Shown: positions 12,051 to 22,823, counted from the stretch's first letter. The stretch is 64,000 bases of DNA from Crotalaria pallida (GCA_037953625.1 CM075651.1:141512501-141576500), one strand, 5' to 3'. Notes: generated by a model not told the origin, from the letters alone. A program made the numbers and translations.

Positions 12051-12467
12051 GGTGTTTTTTTTTTAATTTAAAAAAATTAAAAAAAAATAATTTAAAGGAG
12101 CTGACACGTAGACCTCCGGTTTTATACCACGTGGCTGAGGTGGAAGGAGCTAACAAGGACTCCGGCGGTCCACCTCAACACCGACTTGCCGGAATCAGGA
12201 GGAGGGGCAAATTACTCACCGGAGAAAAGTACAGGGGTATTTTCATATAAAAAAAAGATTAGGGGTATATGACAAAATAGGATTACAGGGATCCCTGACA
12301 AGGACTCCGACGGTTCACCTAAGCACCGACTTGCCGGAATCGGGAGGAGGGGCAAATTACTCACCGGAGAAAAGTACAGGGGTATTTTCATATAAAAAAA
12401 ATTAGGGGTATATAACAAAATAGGGTGAAAGTACAGGGACCCCTGACATAAATAAGCCTATTGTGAT

Positions 12468-13643
12468 TGTTATGTAGGATCCCTATTAACATATGCAATA
12501 CATATTAAGATTTAAATATTGAATTAGCTAAAAAATATATTATGAAATTGATGATGTGAAAATCAAAAAGCGAGTTTTAAAGATAGATAAAATATGTTTG
12601 ATTCTGAGTATCATACTCTTAATCATCTACTCCAATGAAATAAAGTGGAAAAGAATTACATAGATTAAACCAAAATTTAAGGGCCTCTCACGAAATAATA
12701 AAAATAATGGGTCCTCATATTGATTATTGCAAAGATTTAAAACCAAATCCTATATTCTTGATGAAGAATTTAGATTAAAAGGTTAACTCTTTTTTTCACA
12801 GAATGAACCAAGAAAAAAGGCAGAGGGAAAAAGTCTTGGTTGACAAGAATAGGATAATCAAAGACCTTAGTCAACAAAATTGAATTGACTTTCCAATGGT
12901 TATAGTCTTATAGGCTATAGCTAACAATGTACTCGCATACAAAATTGCCGAAAATGTCCTTTGAGATAATCATTTACCATAGACCCTTTTTACCTATCAT
13001 ACCATCGTGATAGTAACCATTTTCATTGAAATGGTGGAAAAACCACTTGCATGAAATCAAATTGAAATTGACCAAAACGAGAAAAAGAAGATTCATAAAA
13101 AGAATTGTAATAAATAACACATTCCCTTCTGTAGTTGCTAAATTTAAGTAAGATTGTACCCCTGCTGTCAATTACAAAGAGATCGTAGCTTTGTATCACA
13201 ATAATATATACCTATCCCCTTGAAAATTTTATTACACATAAATTAAATCATAAAATCAATTGTGGTCCAATTTGTGAAAAAGAAAGAGCTTGAGGTATAG
13301 ACCGTCATAGGTGGAAGGAGGACAATTAGAAAACCAGTATTGCCCCCACCCACAGTAATGGAGATGTCGTTGTGTGTAAGAGTCACAATTGCCAAGAAAC
13401 TAGAATGCCAAGGGAACCATGTACTTTGTGAAGACCCAGATCAGGCCAAGGTTTCTTTCTATGACTGCATAGTGCCAAATTCCCAATATCATTCACAATA
13501 TATAATTAAATTGACAGGTCCTGCATGATAGCCTCAAGTTGCAAACACGGGATCAAACACTTGACGTTCTGCTCAGGGTATATTTAAGACGGAAAATGCC
13601 CTCTAAATTAAGCAACTTGAGTATAAAATGCGAATACATGATA
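12468..13643. other. AT-rich intergenic DNA, no feature recognised
   Basis: Somewhat less AT-rich around 13310-13530, but the open frames there (for example 13340-13528) show no recognisable domain and no intron signals I would defend. Confidence 0.45.
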
Positions 13644-13979
13644 CTCCTTCTGTCCTTAAATATAAGTTACTTTTTTGAAGACCTCTTTGTCCCTAAATAT
13701 AAGTCATTTTACAATTTATAGGTAGCATTAAATAATATATACCAAATATACCCCTAATAATTATACATATATTCCACATTCCAAAAAACCATTTTACTTT
13801 TCCCATAATAATAACTACATCAATCTAGATTGTATTTAATTTTCCATAGGGGTAGTTTTGGAAGTTTGATGTGTTTTTTTTTTTATAAAATTGAGAATAA
13901 TTACTACATCTAACTACTTTTCTTAATACGTGTGAATTGGTCAAACGTGCTTTATGATTATAATTATGGATGGAGGGAG
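13644..13979. mobile_element. Stowaway-like MITE
   Basis: Termini CTCCTTCTGTCCTTAAATAT and ATAATTATGGATGGAGGGAG lie between TA dinucleotides. The left terminus is partly repeated internally (TTTGTCCCTAAATATAAGTC at about 13688). Confidence 0.7.
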
Positions 13980-14093
13980 TATATATCATATACTTTCTCA
14001 TTTTATACCCATGCTCTCGTCAATGAGACATGTAGGGGCAGAGACGAATACAAGAAATTGTGAACGGAGGTCCAAATTTTTTCTTTCTAAATA

Positions 14094-14163
14094 CTCCCTC
14101 TGATCTTTATCATAAGCCACTTTTTGTGAGAAAAATGAGGCTTATAATAAGAACCGAAGGGAG
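14094..14163. mobile_element. Minimal 70-bp Stowaway-like MITE
   Basis: Little more than two inverted termini: CTCCCTCTGATCTTTATCAT and TAATAAGAACCGAAGGGAG, with TA on both sides. It is an internally deleted element or a tip-to-tip derivative. Confidence 0.75.
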
Positions 14164-14521
14164 TATTAAATAAAACATTAATATAATATTAATTTGACTC
14201 TATTAGTGATATAAATGAATTGCACTTATTGGTAATATTTAAGTGTATAGAATTTGATAAAGGAATAAAATGAGACAATAGGACAAAGAAAATTATATAT
14301 CTATTGTCTAGATATTGTCACAATGAGTTCCAAGCGAAATTTGGGAAAGTTATAATTTATCTATATAAAAAAACTTATTTTAATCAAATTATTTATTTTA
14401 AACTAAGATATGTAAAGAAAATTAATTGGGAAGGAGGGATCCGAGCCCATGCTCGTCACTCCCTCTACCGTCTGCATGTTAGATATTATAGTTATGCATT
14501 AAAACATGAGATTAATGAGTG

Positions 14522-14673
14522 TGCACTGACGGTGTAATGTTTTTTACACCATCAGTTCATCATCCATCATTAATTTGTATTACTTTTATTTGAAAGTCAA
14601 TGACCATACATCTGGTAGATGATGCACTGATGGTGTAAAAAACTTTTACACTGTCGATGCACCATCTATTTTC
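14522..14673. mobile_element. MITE of the TGCACTGACGGTGTAA family, copy 1
   Basis: The terminus TGCACTGACGGTGTAATG is followed by TTTTTTACACCATCAG, forming a subterminal hairpin. The mirror arrangement (GCACTGATGGTGTAAAAAAC and TTTTACACTGTCGATGCACC) closes the element. Other copies: 39681-39832, 42797-43370 (interrupted) and about 43825-43985. Confidence 0.65.
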
Positions 14674-16153
14674 TCTTAAAACATTAAATATTAATTAGAA
14701 TAAAATAAATTAATTTTAGGATTATATGTTTAGATGTTGAAATTAAATTGAAAGTCATAATTCAAATTAAAATTCCAATTCTTAGAAAATTAAAATTCAT
14801 TTATAATCTTGAATATTTTTGGTTTAGAACAAATGTGAAATTATTAGTTAGTCTTAAACATGAGATTCAAAACTCATCTCAATTGTTTATAGTTTATTTT
14901 TTTAGTTAAAAAAATTTAAAAAAGATGGTGGTAATATTAGACACGGTGATTTTCATAGATGTAAACTCACGGGCAAAATCCAGAAAGAAAAAACAAACAA
15001 ACTCAAAGCATAACTCTTATCCAATTTTAAATGTAGAAATATGTCTAATTTTAGCTGTATAAAAAGATATCTTCTTTAGCCATTAAAAGTAGAATGCCTG
15101 ATGGAAAACCTAAAAGAAAAGTAGAATGTCTTACTTGTTAATGGCTCAACTTTATTGTGTTTTGTTTGCATGCATGCATCATAGCTGAATTAAGGGTTTT
15201 TGATCATATCCTTAACTTTGTGACAGCTGAGTGCCAATGCTTTCTTATTCTGTTTTGTTTACTACTTGTTGTCACATGAATTGGTTGTGTCCTGTTTATT
15301 CTTTGTCTCAATGGCATAAGTTAGGAGAATAAAAATAATATTTGAAGTACTTTTTTTTCAATGAACATTTCTATGTTGGATTTCTATACGAGTGCCACTA
15401 AGATAATTGTATTTAGGAATGACAATGGTAGGATTTGGGAAGAGTATAAGAGTATCTATTCTCATATCCGCATTTTTAAAAATTATTCATACTTGTTTTC
15501 ACACCAGTGTGGATAGAAATTTAGACACCCCTTCCCATATCCAATAAGTAATTATATACCGAACTTATTATTCTCAAATCGAACATAATCAACCCAAAAT
15601 ATTTCAACATAACAAATTTAAGATAAAATTTTTCTTATAACAGATTAGAGTATTTTTGTCTTCTTCATAGTTATTTTTTATAACTTCCGACATCGGACAC
15701 AACAAATTGAACATTCATTAATGACACTCTCCTAATTCATTAGTATAAGCAAAATAAAAGAGTTTGTTTAATCTCAGTTTTAAGAGTGGAGGATAAAATG
15801 TTAAAAAGTGATAAAAATTTATTCTAAAATTAAATGTATTATTTTTTAAATATTTTATATTTTGTTTTTCAATATAAAAATACTCTTTTAGTCTCCTACC
15901 CTTAAAAAATTTTAATGCAAGGCTTACATAATTTAAAATGTCTTTTTTAAAAAAAATGGTACAACAACAACTAAGCCTTTGTCCCATGGAAGAGGTCGAT
16001 TACATGGATCAAATTACTTCAAAGTCTATCGTAAATCATGTTTATATAAAGCATTTATCTTCGTATCCTTCTTAATTGTTTCGTCTATGATTTTTCTTAA
16101 TCTTCCTCTGCCTCTAGTACATGGAGTATCAAAATTAGTAAAAGTAAAAAAAT
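14674..16153. other. AT-rich intergenic DNA, no feature recognised
   Basis: No supported gene. The open frame at 15718-15987 (minus) is AT-driven, without a recognisable domain. 15130-15330 is slightly richer in GC but carries no identifiable signal. Confidence 0.5.
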
Positions 16154-16729
16154 AGAGTAAACAATCAATTTGGTTCCCGAAAGATATATTGATCATCAAT
16201 TTAGTCCCTGAAGGATTTTTTTACATCAATATAGTCTCTCAAAAATCAATATGGCATCAATTAGTGTAGATTTTGGTCCTCGAAAGATTCATATGGTCAT
16301 CAAATAAGTCCCTAAAAAGACTTATGTGGTGTCATGTTGATCTTTGAGGGACCAATTTGATATCAAAAAACTTTTAGGGACTAAATTACTCCCTCCGGTC
16401 CTATATATAAGTCACATTCTAGAAAATTTTCTTGGTCCTAATTATAAGTCACTTTATATTTTCTATGCATCATTTATTGATTTTTCTCTTTTTTGCCCTT
16501 ATTAAATGCTTTGACTATCTATGTGTTTTTTGTTGTTCATTAATGAGTGCGAATTTTCCAAGAAAAGTTAAGGGGGTAAAATTGTAATGTTACAATATAT
16601 TCTCATATAATTCATAAAACCAACCACTTTCCTTGGTATGTGTAATTCGGTTAAGTATACCCTATAATAAGGACCGGGGGAGTAGTAGTCAATGTAACTC
16701 TTGAGGTCTAAAGTAGTGACTATTAACTC
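16154..16729. mobile_element. GAGTAAACAATCAATTTGG element interrupted by a MITE
   Basis: Left terminus GAGTAAACAATCAATTTGGT and right terminus GTAGTGACTATTAACTC are imperfect inverted repeats, with internal TTAGTCCCTGAAGG motifs in both orientations. A complete Stowaway-like MITE (16389-16682) sits inside it. Related elements are at about 522-917 and 17599-17895. Confidence 0.5.
16389..16682 (+). mobile_element. Stowaway-like MITE, family A, copy 1
   Basis: 294 bp with termini CTCCCTCCGGTCC and GGACCGGGGGAG and TA target duplication. The interior (GTCACATTCTAGAAAATTTT, TTTCTATGCATCATTTATTG) is shared with copies at 37828-38122, 54557-54859 (inverse) and 60494-60792. Confidence 0.9.
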
Positions 16730-16867
16730 TAAAAAAATATTTTCAAATTTGAGTTATACATAAATTGACAAATTAAGCCATATTAATTAGATCATTTAGT
16801 ATGTTACTTTCTCTAATATCAAATATAAGAAAAAACTATGATTTGAAATATTTAAAAAAAAAAATTA

Positions 16868-17215
16868 CTCCCTCTGTTTCACTATGTTTGGCCTTTTAGG
16901 CTTGGACACACATATTAAGAAACTATTAATTACTCTAAATATTATGTATATTTTGTTCAAAATGCCCATATTTAATCCTTATTGAAAATTTTAGTAGTAT
17001 TTAATTTTTATTAGTAAGTGTGTCCATTAATTAATGTATAGTGGTTTAGAAATGAGAGATGGTAAAAATAGAATTAATGAGGAGTAAGAAAAATAATTGA
17101 ATGAAAGGTTAAAATTGGAAGAAAAAAATATGTTCATGTATTAAAAATGTAAAAGGCCAGATAATATGAAACAAGAAAAAAATGTTAAAAGACCAAACAT
17201 TGTGAAGCGGAGGAG
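16868..17215 (+). mobile_element. Stowaway-like MITE, family H, copy 1
   Basis: 348 bp, termini CTCCCTCTGTTTCACTATGT and ACATTGTGAAGCGGAGGAG between TA dinucleotides. The subterminal GGCTTGGACACACATATTAA recurs in the other family H copies (18317-18667, about 37030-37536 inverse, 58031-58992 interrupted). Confidence 0.85.
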
Positions 17216-17232
17216 TATCTATTTTCACAGTA

Positions 17233-17509
17233 CTCCCTCGAATTATAAGCAACAAAAAACATACTTCTCTTGCTTTAAAATATAAGCAAAATTAACTAAC
17301 TTTATTAAATTTTGTTTAATTCCCAATGTCATTTTCCTAAAACATCTCTAGAAAATTATTATCTTATTTAATTTTTGTTTCATTCTCAATACTACTTTCC
17401 TAAAATACCTCTATTTTTTTTATAAATTTGAGAAAATTAAATACAATCAACTAACCTCTTAATAAGCGTAAAAGTAGTTAGATTTGCTTATAATTCGAGC
17501 TAGATGAAG
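17233..17509 (+). mobile_element. Stowaway-like MITE, relative of 9444-9726
   Basis: Starts CTCCCTCGAATTATAAGCAA and ends TTATAATTCGAGCTAGATGA with TA on both sides. The interior closely matches the MITE at 9444-9726. Confidence 0.8.
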
Positions 17510-17598
17510 TATTAATTACTATCATTACCAAAAATATCCTACATTATTAAATTCATAAAACTTTAAAAATGGACCTAACGGCAATAGAATAAACATAA

Positions 17599-17895
17599 GA
17601 CTCAAGTTTTTCGACAGGGACACTTTAGTCCCTCAAGAAATTTAATTCATTTTTAGTCCCTCATGTTTTCCAAAAGTATCAATTTAGTCCCTCATGTTTT
17701 TCAAAAGTATCAATTCAGTCCCTCATGTTTTCCAAAAGTATCAATTTAGTCCCTTAACGAAGTGGCTAACGGAAATTGGATAGGGACTAAATTGTCACTT
17801 TTGCAAAACTTTGAGGACTAAAAATGAATTAAATTTCTTGAGGGACTAAAGTGTCTCTGTCAAAAAACTTGAGGGACCAAAGTGTCCATTCACTC
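17599..17895. mobile_element. Small MULE-like element with 9-bp target duplication
   Basis: Long inverted repeats built on GACACTTTAGTCCCTCAAG and its inverse flank a middle with three tandem copies of TTAGTCCCTCATGTTTTCC-like units (about 17655-17755). The direct repeat TAAACATAA occurs at 17590-17598 and 17896-17904. The left terminus seems to lack about 20 bases present at the right. Confidence 0.65.
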
Positions 17896-18316
17896 TAAAC
17901 ATAAAGATGATCTTGGTTCTTGAGAATTGGTAATGAAGTTTTTCTTGTAACTACTCATGTACTTATTTGAACTCTATCACATGTCAAAATTATAAAAAAA
18001 AAAAAAAATTTAAAAAAAACAACCATAGTGTCAAGGTAAAATTTTTTTAAGTTCATTAGGAAAAAAAACAATTGGGAGTTGTAATATATTTTTTTTTACT
18101 TTTAAAAACTTTAATAAGTACCTGATTAAAAAAAACCCCAAAAACTTAAAAGGGTACGAAGGTAGTTTAGTGGATATTCAAATTAAGGTCTGCATATGTT
18201 TAAAGTTTGGAAGATGAAAGTTTCGGATTCGATCTTAAACGCTATCAATTTGTGGATTTAATTTTCCTTCCCTTATACCCATAAATTAATGCTTGTTTTA
18301 CCATTTTTGCCATTTA

Positions 18317-18667
18317 CTCCCTCTGTTCCATATCTTTTAGGTTTTTAGGTCTGGGCACACAGATTAAGAAAGTGTTGATTGTTGTTAGTTTTATGTGTAC
18401 TTTGTCTAAAATATCCCTATTTAATCCTTATTTAAAATTGTAGTAGAATTTAATTTTTGCTAGTAAGTGTGTCCATTAATTAATGTATAATGGTTTAGAA
18501 ATGAGAGAGATGATAAAAATAAAATTAATGAGGAGTAAGAGAAATGATTGAATAGAGGGTTAAAGTTGGAAAGAAAAATATGTTTATGCATTGAAACTGT
18601 AAAATGACAAAAGATATGGAATAGGAAAAAAAAACCTAAAAGACAAAAAGATATAAAACGGATGGAA
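18317..18667 (+). mobile_element. Stowaway-like MITE, family H, copy 2
   Basis: 351 bp, starting CTCCCTCTGTTCCATATCTT and ending AAGATATAAAACGGATGGAA, TA flanks. The interior matches 16868-17215 closely. Confidence 0.85.
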
Positions 18668-18838
18668 TAACTCTATAGTAATTGGTCATTTTTTTACACT
18701 TATTATCTCCCATATTAATTAGATGAGAGTAGAGTTGTAAAAGTAGACTAACTGAGACATATCCACAAAATCGACATAAGGCCCTCGTCGCTCTTTGATC
18801 ATCGCCTTCCATCAATGTTGTCAATTAATAACGACCAT

Positions 18839-18906
18839 AAAGTCAATGAAATATTCTCCATATTTCTGGCTTTTAAAGTCAACAAAATATTCTCCATATT
18901 TCTAGA
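18839..18906. repeat. Two-copy tandem repeat of about 35 bp
   Basis: AAAGTCAATGAAATATTCTC...CATATTTCT is followed directly by AAAGTCAACAAAATATTCTC...CATATTTCT. It abuts the left end of the Gypsy element. Confidence 0.85.
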
Positions 18907-18947
18907 TTTTATTCTCCCTTTCTATAGTTATTGCTGACTAATCATTG

Positions 18948-19064
18948 CTTCCTGACCACTTGGCTGAAGAATCCGAGGAAGAAGGGGCCGAGGGTGCTGA
19001 AGGTGTCGAAGAGGAAGAGGACAAGTTTGATCCTGAAAGTGTAGTACTGTCTGACCTAGAGTAG
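18948..19064 (+). pseudogene. Acidic C-terminal tail of an opposing ORF in the Gypsy element
   Basis: The plus strand, opposite to gag-pol, is open for 38 codons (first recognisable residues LPDHLAEESEEEG, ending SVVLSDLE and TAG at 19062-19064) and is strongly glutamate-rich. Some Tat elements (for example maize Grande) carry an extra antisense gene between pol and the 3' LTR. This looks like the 3' end of such a gene, cut off at the element's broken left end. No domain is identifiable in the short stretch. Confidence 0.45.
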
Positions 19065-19566
19065 ATCTTTTCTTTGCTTTTTAACTTGTATTTGCCCCGA
19101 TAGATGGGCTCGGATCTGTTGTTAAAACTAGTTTTGAATATTTATAATATCCGTTATCATTTCGTACTTCTTTTTGTTCCTTTTGTTAAGAATTCAAGTG
19201 TTAAGACCTCGGAACTCCAGCACTTTAGCCGAGGTGGGTTCCTCTATCCGCGATGTATAAAATGATTTTAAAGACAAATCATGTTTGAATCGGGAATCTT
19301 TTTAAAGTACTTGACGAGTTATAAGCTCTTGTTCGAGCTGTTTATAATCGTTCGCGTCATAAACGGTGGCTAGTCGGTTATGAGGAAAAGTACGTAAATA
19401 CAATGAATTCAATAACAGAACTTTTATTTATTTGAAGCAGTGAATACAATGGGCTCGGAGTTCCACCGAGCGTACATCATCATCAAAAATAAACAATCCT
19501 AACAAAGCAAAGTTAATAATGAAACTAAAAACGATGGAAAATAGGATTAAAACAGGGATAAAAAAT

Positions 19567-19851
19567 TTAGCTGAAATAGGCTCTAAGCTTTGCCACGTTC
19601 CATGTGTTGTTAATGAGAGCACCCGAGAGAGTTTCGAGCTTGTAGGCTCCTGTTCCCATTTTGAAAGCTACTCGGTATGGCCCTTCCCAGTTTTGAGCCA
19701 GTTTCCCGTCTTTGGCATTTTTGAGGCCAATGTCAGCTCTTCTTAGGACGAGGTCACCTACCTCGAACTCTCTGGGTACTACCGAGCGATTATACCCCTT
19801 TGCTTCCATAAGCTTGGCATGTTTTTCCCGCTTGGCGGCTAGATCTCTGTT
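19567..19851 (-). pseudogene. Gypsy integrase, C-terminal fragment
   Basis: From about QNRDLAAKREKHAKL the frame reads through EFEVGDLVLRR and GPYRVAFKMGTGAYKLETLSG to a stop after KLRAYFS. These are the DNA-binding GPY/F region of Tat-type integrases. It joins directly, in another frame, to the N-terminal zinc region at 19851-20032, so the D,D35E catalytic core (normally several hundred bases) is deleted at about 19851-19862. No chromodomain is seen. Confidence 0.8.
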
Positions 19852-20134
19852 TTGCTTCGGCGGGATCCAAACATCTGAGCATAGGGCCACTGACCCCTCG
19901 GCGAAACAGAATTCCTTCCACGAGAGCAAATTGTGATGCTTTCCTGACGAGTTTCTTGGCCTCGATTGGGTCAGTCGGCAAGATTCCCTGTTCCAAGTAA
20001 TTCGTGATCGGAGCCGTCCAACTTGGATCCACCGAAACGGAGAGGACAACGCTAGGTCAGTGCACCATTTCTTGGATCAACGTTTTGTTATTTCCAGGTC
20101 CTTTCGTTGAAGCAAGTTTTGAAAGAATGTCCGC
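19852..20134 (-). pseudogene. Gypsy RNase H/integrase linker and integrase N-terminus remnant
   Basis: The frame reads DPSWTAPITNYLEQGILP, then KLVRKASQFALVEGILFRRG and ends in the start of the integrase zinc region (PMLRCLDPAEAK). The H2C2 zinc-binding residues that should follow are lost in the deletion. In-frame stops include one shortly before the segment begins. Confidence 0.75.
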
Positions 20135-20860
20135 TCAGCCATTGCTTTCTCTTGGGATGTGGCAGAATTCAACCTTGGCAAACTCTGAAGATAAGAACTT
20201 CACCTTCTCAAGATATTTCTGGAGGATGGGTTCTTTGGCTTGATAATCACCTTTAACTTGCGAAACCACCAACTGAGAATCGCTGAAAATCTTCACTTCT
20301 CGGGCCCCTACCTCTTTTGCCATCTTGAGATCTGCCATTACAGCTTCATACTCCGCCTGATTGTTTGAAGTAGGAAATCCGAACTTCAAAGAATACTCAA
20401 GGGTCACTCCCTCGGAGTTCTCCAAGATTATTCCAGAACCTGCTCCAAGTTTGTTGCTCGACCCGTCAACATAAACGCTCCAGTCCAAGTTTGAGCTCGT
20501 CGATGGCTCAGTAAACTCGGAAAGGAAATCAGCTAGGACCTGAGATTTCATTGCCTTCCTTGGTTCGAAAGTGATGTCGAACTCGGAAAGTTCAATGGCC
20601 CAAGTCACCATTCTCCCTGCCAAGCCTGGTTTTTGAAGAATCTGACGGATCGGCTGGGCTGTTCTGACCTTGATGTGGTGGCTCTGGAAGTATTGACGCA
20701 GTCTTCTGGCCGTGATAACCAAACAAAACGCCAATTTTTCTACCTTCTGATACCTCAGCTCTGGTCCTTGAAGTGCTCGGCTAACAAAATAGACGGGGGA
20801 TTCTTTGCCTGATTCTTCCCGAACTAGAACCGAACTAACGACTGAATCACCCACTGACAA
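20135..20860 (-). pseudogene. Gypsy RNase H plus second (archaeal-type) RNase H
   Basis: The first part (VSSVLVREESGKESPVYFVS through RLRQYFQSHHIKV) is the RT-associated RNase H. The second part contains YVDGSSNKLGAGSG, NNQAEYEAV and FSDSQLVVSQV, supplying the D, E and D metal-binding residues of an additional RNase H. The frame stops after PRESNG at a TGA (20135-20137), where a CGA codon would be expected from the following AD residues, consistent with CpG decay. Dual RNase H domains are diagnostic of the plant Tat clade. Confidence 0.85.
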
Positions 20861-21829
20861 GTAAAGAAACAGAATTTCTCCATTTACAGGGCTAGATAAG
20901 ATTGGAGGGGATGCCAGGTATTGCTTAAGGTCAGTGAAGGCCTTTTCGCATGCCTCGTTCCAGTCAAACGTCTTTTCCTTTTCCTTCCTCAGCAGCTGGT
21001 ACCATGGTAGAGCCTTCCGAGCTGATTGGGATAAAAATCTTGAAAGAGCCGCTACCCGACCTGCCAGCTGCTATACACCCTTGATATCAGATGGACTCTT
21101 CATCTCGAGGATGGCTCGGCACTTCTCCGGATTTGCCTCGATCCCACGTTCAGTAAGCATGAATCCGAGGAATGACCCAGCAGGAACCCCAAAGGTGCAT
21201 TTCTCCGGATTCAACCTCATATCGAATTGCCGAATTCTGTCGAGAATGATCTTTAAATCCTTAGCATGGTCTTCTTCCTTCAAACTCTTAACAATCATAT
21301 CGTCGATGTATACCTCCATTCTTGGCCCAATAAGTGGGTCGAACACCTTGTTCATCATTCGCTGGTAAGTCGCCCCAGCGTTCTTAAGTCCGAAGGGCAT
21401 GACGTTGTAACAATACGTAGCATTTTAAGTGATGAATGAAGTCTTTACCTGATTTGGGGGATACATCGGGATCTGATTGTAGCCCGAATAAGCGTCCATG
21501 AAAGATAACCTCTGATACCCCGCCGAGCTGTCTACTAACTTGTCTATGCAGGGAAGTGGGTATTGGTCCTTGGGGCAGACCTTGTTCAAGTCTGTATAAT
21601 CCACGCACATTCTCCATTTTCCATTGGATTTCTTGACCAGTACGGGATTAGCCAACCAATCGGTGTATACCACTTCCCTAATGAACCCTGCTTCAAGCAG
21701 CTCGGCAACCTTTTCTTCTATAGATTGAGCCTTCTCGGTTCCGACCCGTCTTTTCTTTTGACAAACTGGCTTGGCGCCAGGATACACACTTAATTTGTGG
21801 CAGATGAAGTTCGGATCGATTCCTGGCAT
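20861..21829 (-). pseudogene. Gypsy reverse transcriptase, broken by stops
   Basis: The N-terminal part (MPGIDPNFICHKL to MDAYSGYNQI, 21425-21829) and the catalytic part with YIDDMIVKS and GFMLTERGIEANPEK (21071-21400) lie in one reading frame, separated by a TAA at 21425-21427. Another TAG follows at 21071-21073 before QLAGRVAALSRFL. The palm motif YIDD is intact, but the frame as a whole is not translatable. Confidence 0.88.
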
Positions 21830-21899
21830 GTCTGCCGAGATCCAGGCAAATAAATCTTTGTTTTCTACGAGTAGTTCTGTCAGTTCTTTCTCAACTTCC

Positions 21900-22823
21900 T
21901 CAGCAAGGCCAACACCAATCTTGACACAACGGGATGGATCGGGGTCCCAAAATTACCTTCTTGAAGTCCCCCTGAGGGGTTGGCCTCGTTTCATCCTCCT
22001 CCCTTACATCCAGATCGGCCAAGTTAACACTTCCCTTGTTGAGTGGTTCTTGCATAATCTTCTCATCATCAAGCTTCAGTTTACCCAAGTTGATATTATA
22101 ACATTTCCGAGCCAGCTCTTGTTCAGAACGTACCGTTACCACCTTGTCGTCAGACCCTGGAAACTTCATAGCTAGGTGGACAGTTGATACAACGACACCA
22201 AAAGATTGGAGTGCAGTACGGCCAAGGATGGCGTTGTATGCCGACGGGGCCTGGACAACTAGAAACTTCACTATCTCAGTTCGAGCAGATGGTTGTTCCC
22301 CCATGGTAACTGGGAGATGGATGTGGCCTAGGGGGACAATCGAATGGCCCGTAAAACCAATCAAACTTCCCTCGAACGGAGTTAGGTCAGATCTTTTCAG
22401 CTTCAAGGCTTCGAACAGATCCAAAAACATAATGTCTGTTGAACTCCCCTAATCAACGAGAATCCTCTTTACTTCGTAATTGTCGAGCCTGGCTGTAATT
22501 ACCATTGGATCATTGTGGTCTTGGATAATATCAGCAAAATCTTCATCACTGAAGCTGATGACGATGTTCTTCTTTTTCGGCTTTTGGATCGGTCGGCTGG
22601 CCACCGAAAGGACTTGCCCCACATACTTCTTTCGATCACCTCTTTTTTCCCCTCCACCTGCAAACCCTCCGGCAATGGTGTTGATCAGAAAAGTCTCTCG
22701 ACCCTTATCCTGTTCGGACAGTAGGGTAGAGGCTCCCCCTGTAGGTGGTGAAGGGCTTCTGTTCCTTTGTTTCTGCTCGGATCTTGGTGGGGAATGACTT
22801 CTTCTCTTAGCACGCTTCCGCAA
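21900..22823 (-). pseudogene. Gypsy aspartic protease region
   Basis: Arg/Ser-rich linker (KRAKRRSHSPPRSEQKQRN) then a retropepsin fold. The active-site segment reads ILVD, TAG stop (22449-22451), GSSTDIM, so the residue after the catalytic Asp has become a stop. ILGRTAL, the conserved C-terminal protease motif, is present further on. The frame ends at 21900 before the RT and a frameshift separates them. Confidence 0.82.

Larger units (their letters stand above)
10930..12458. mobile_element. Mutator-like element carrying captured LINE sequence (Pack-MULE)
   Basis: The 1529-bp element is flanked by the perfect 9-bp direct repeat TATTGTGAT (10921-10929 and 12459-12467), the target size of Mutator-like transposons. 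Its terminal inverted repeats are about 400 bp (10930-11336 and about 12051-12458), start with GRCTTATTTATGTCAGG, and are GC-richer than the surroundings. There is no transposase, so it must be moved in trans. The interior (11341-12050) holds foreign coding-like sequence, described separately. TIR length, 9-bp duplication and captured insert together fit a Pack-MULE. Confidence 0.85.

Noticed and set aside
15718..15987. 89-codon minus-strand frame
   Set aside because: AT-driven sequence rich in Phe, Tyr, Lys and Asn without any motif.
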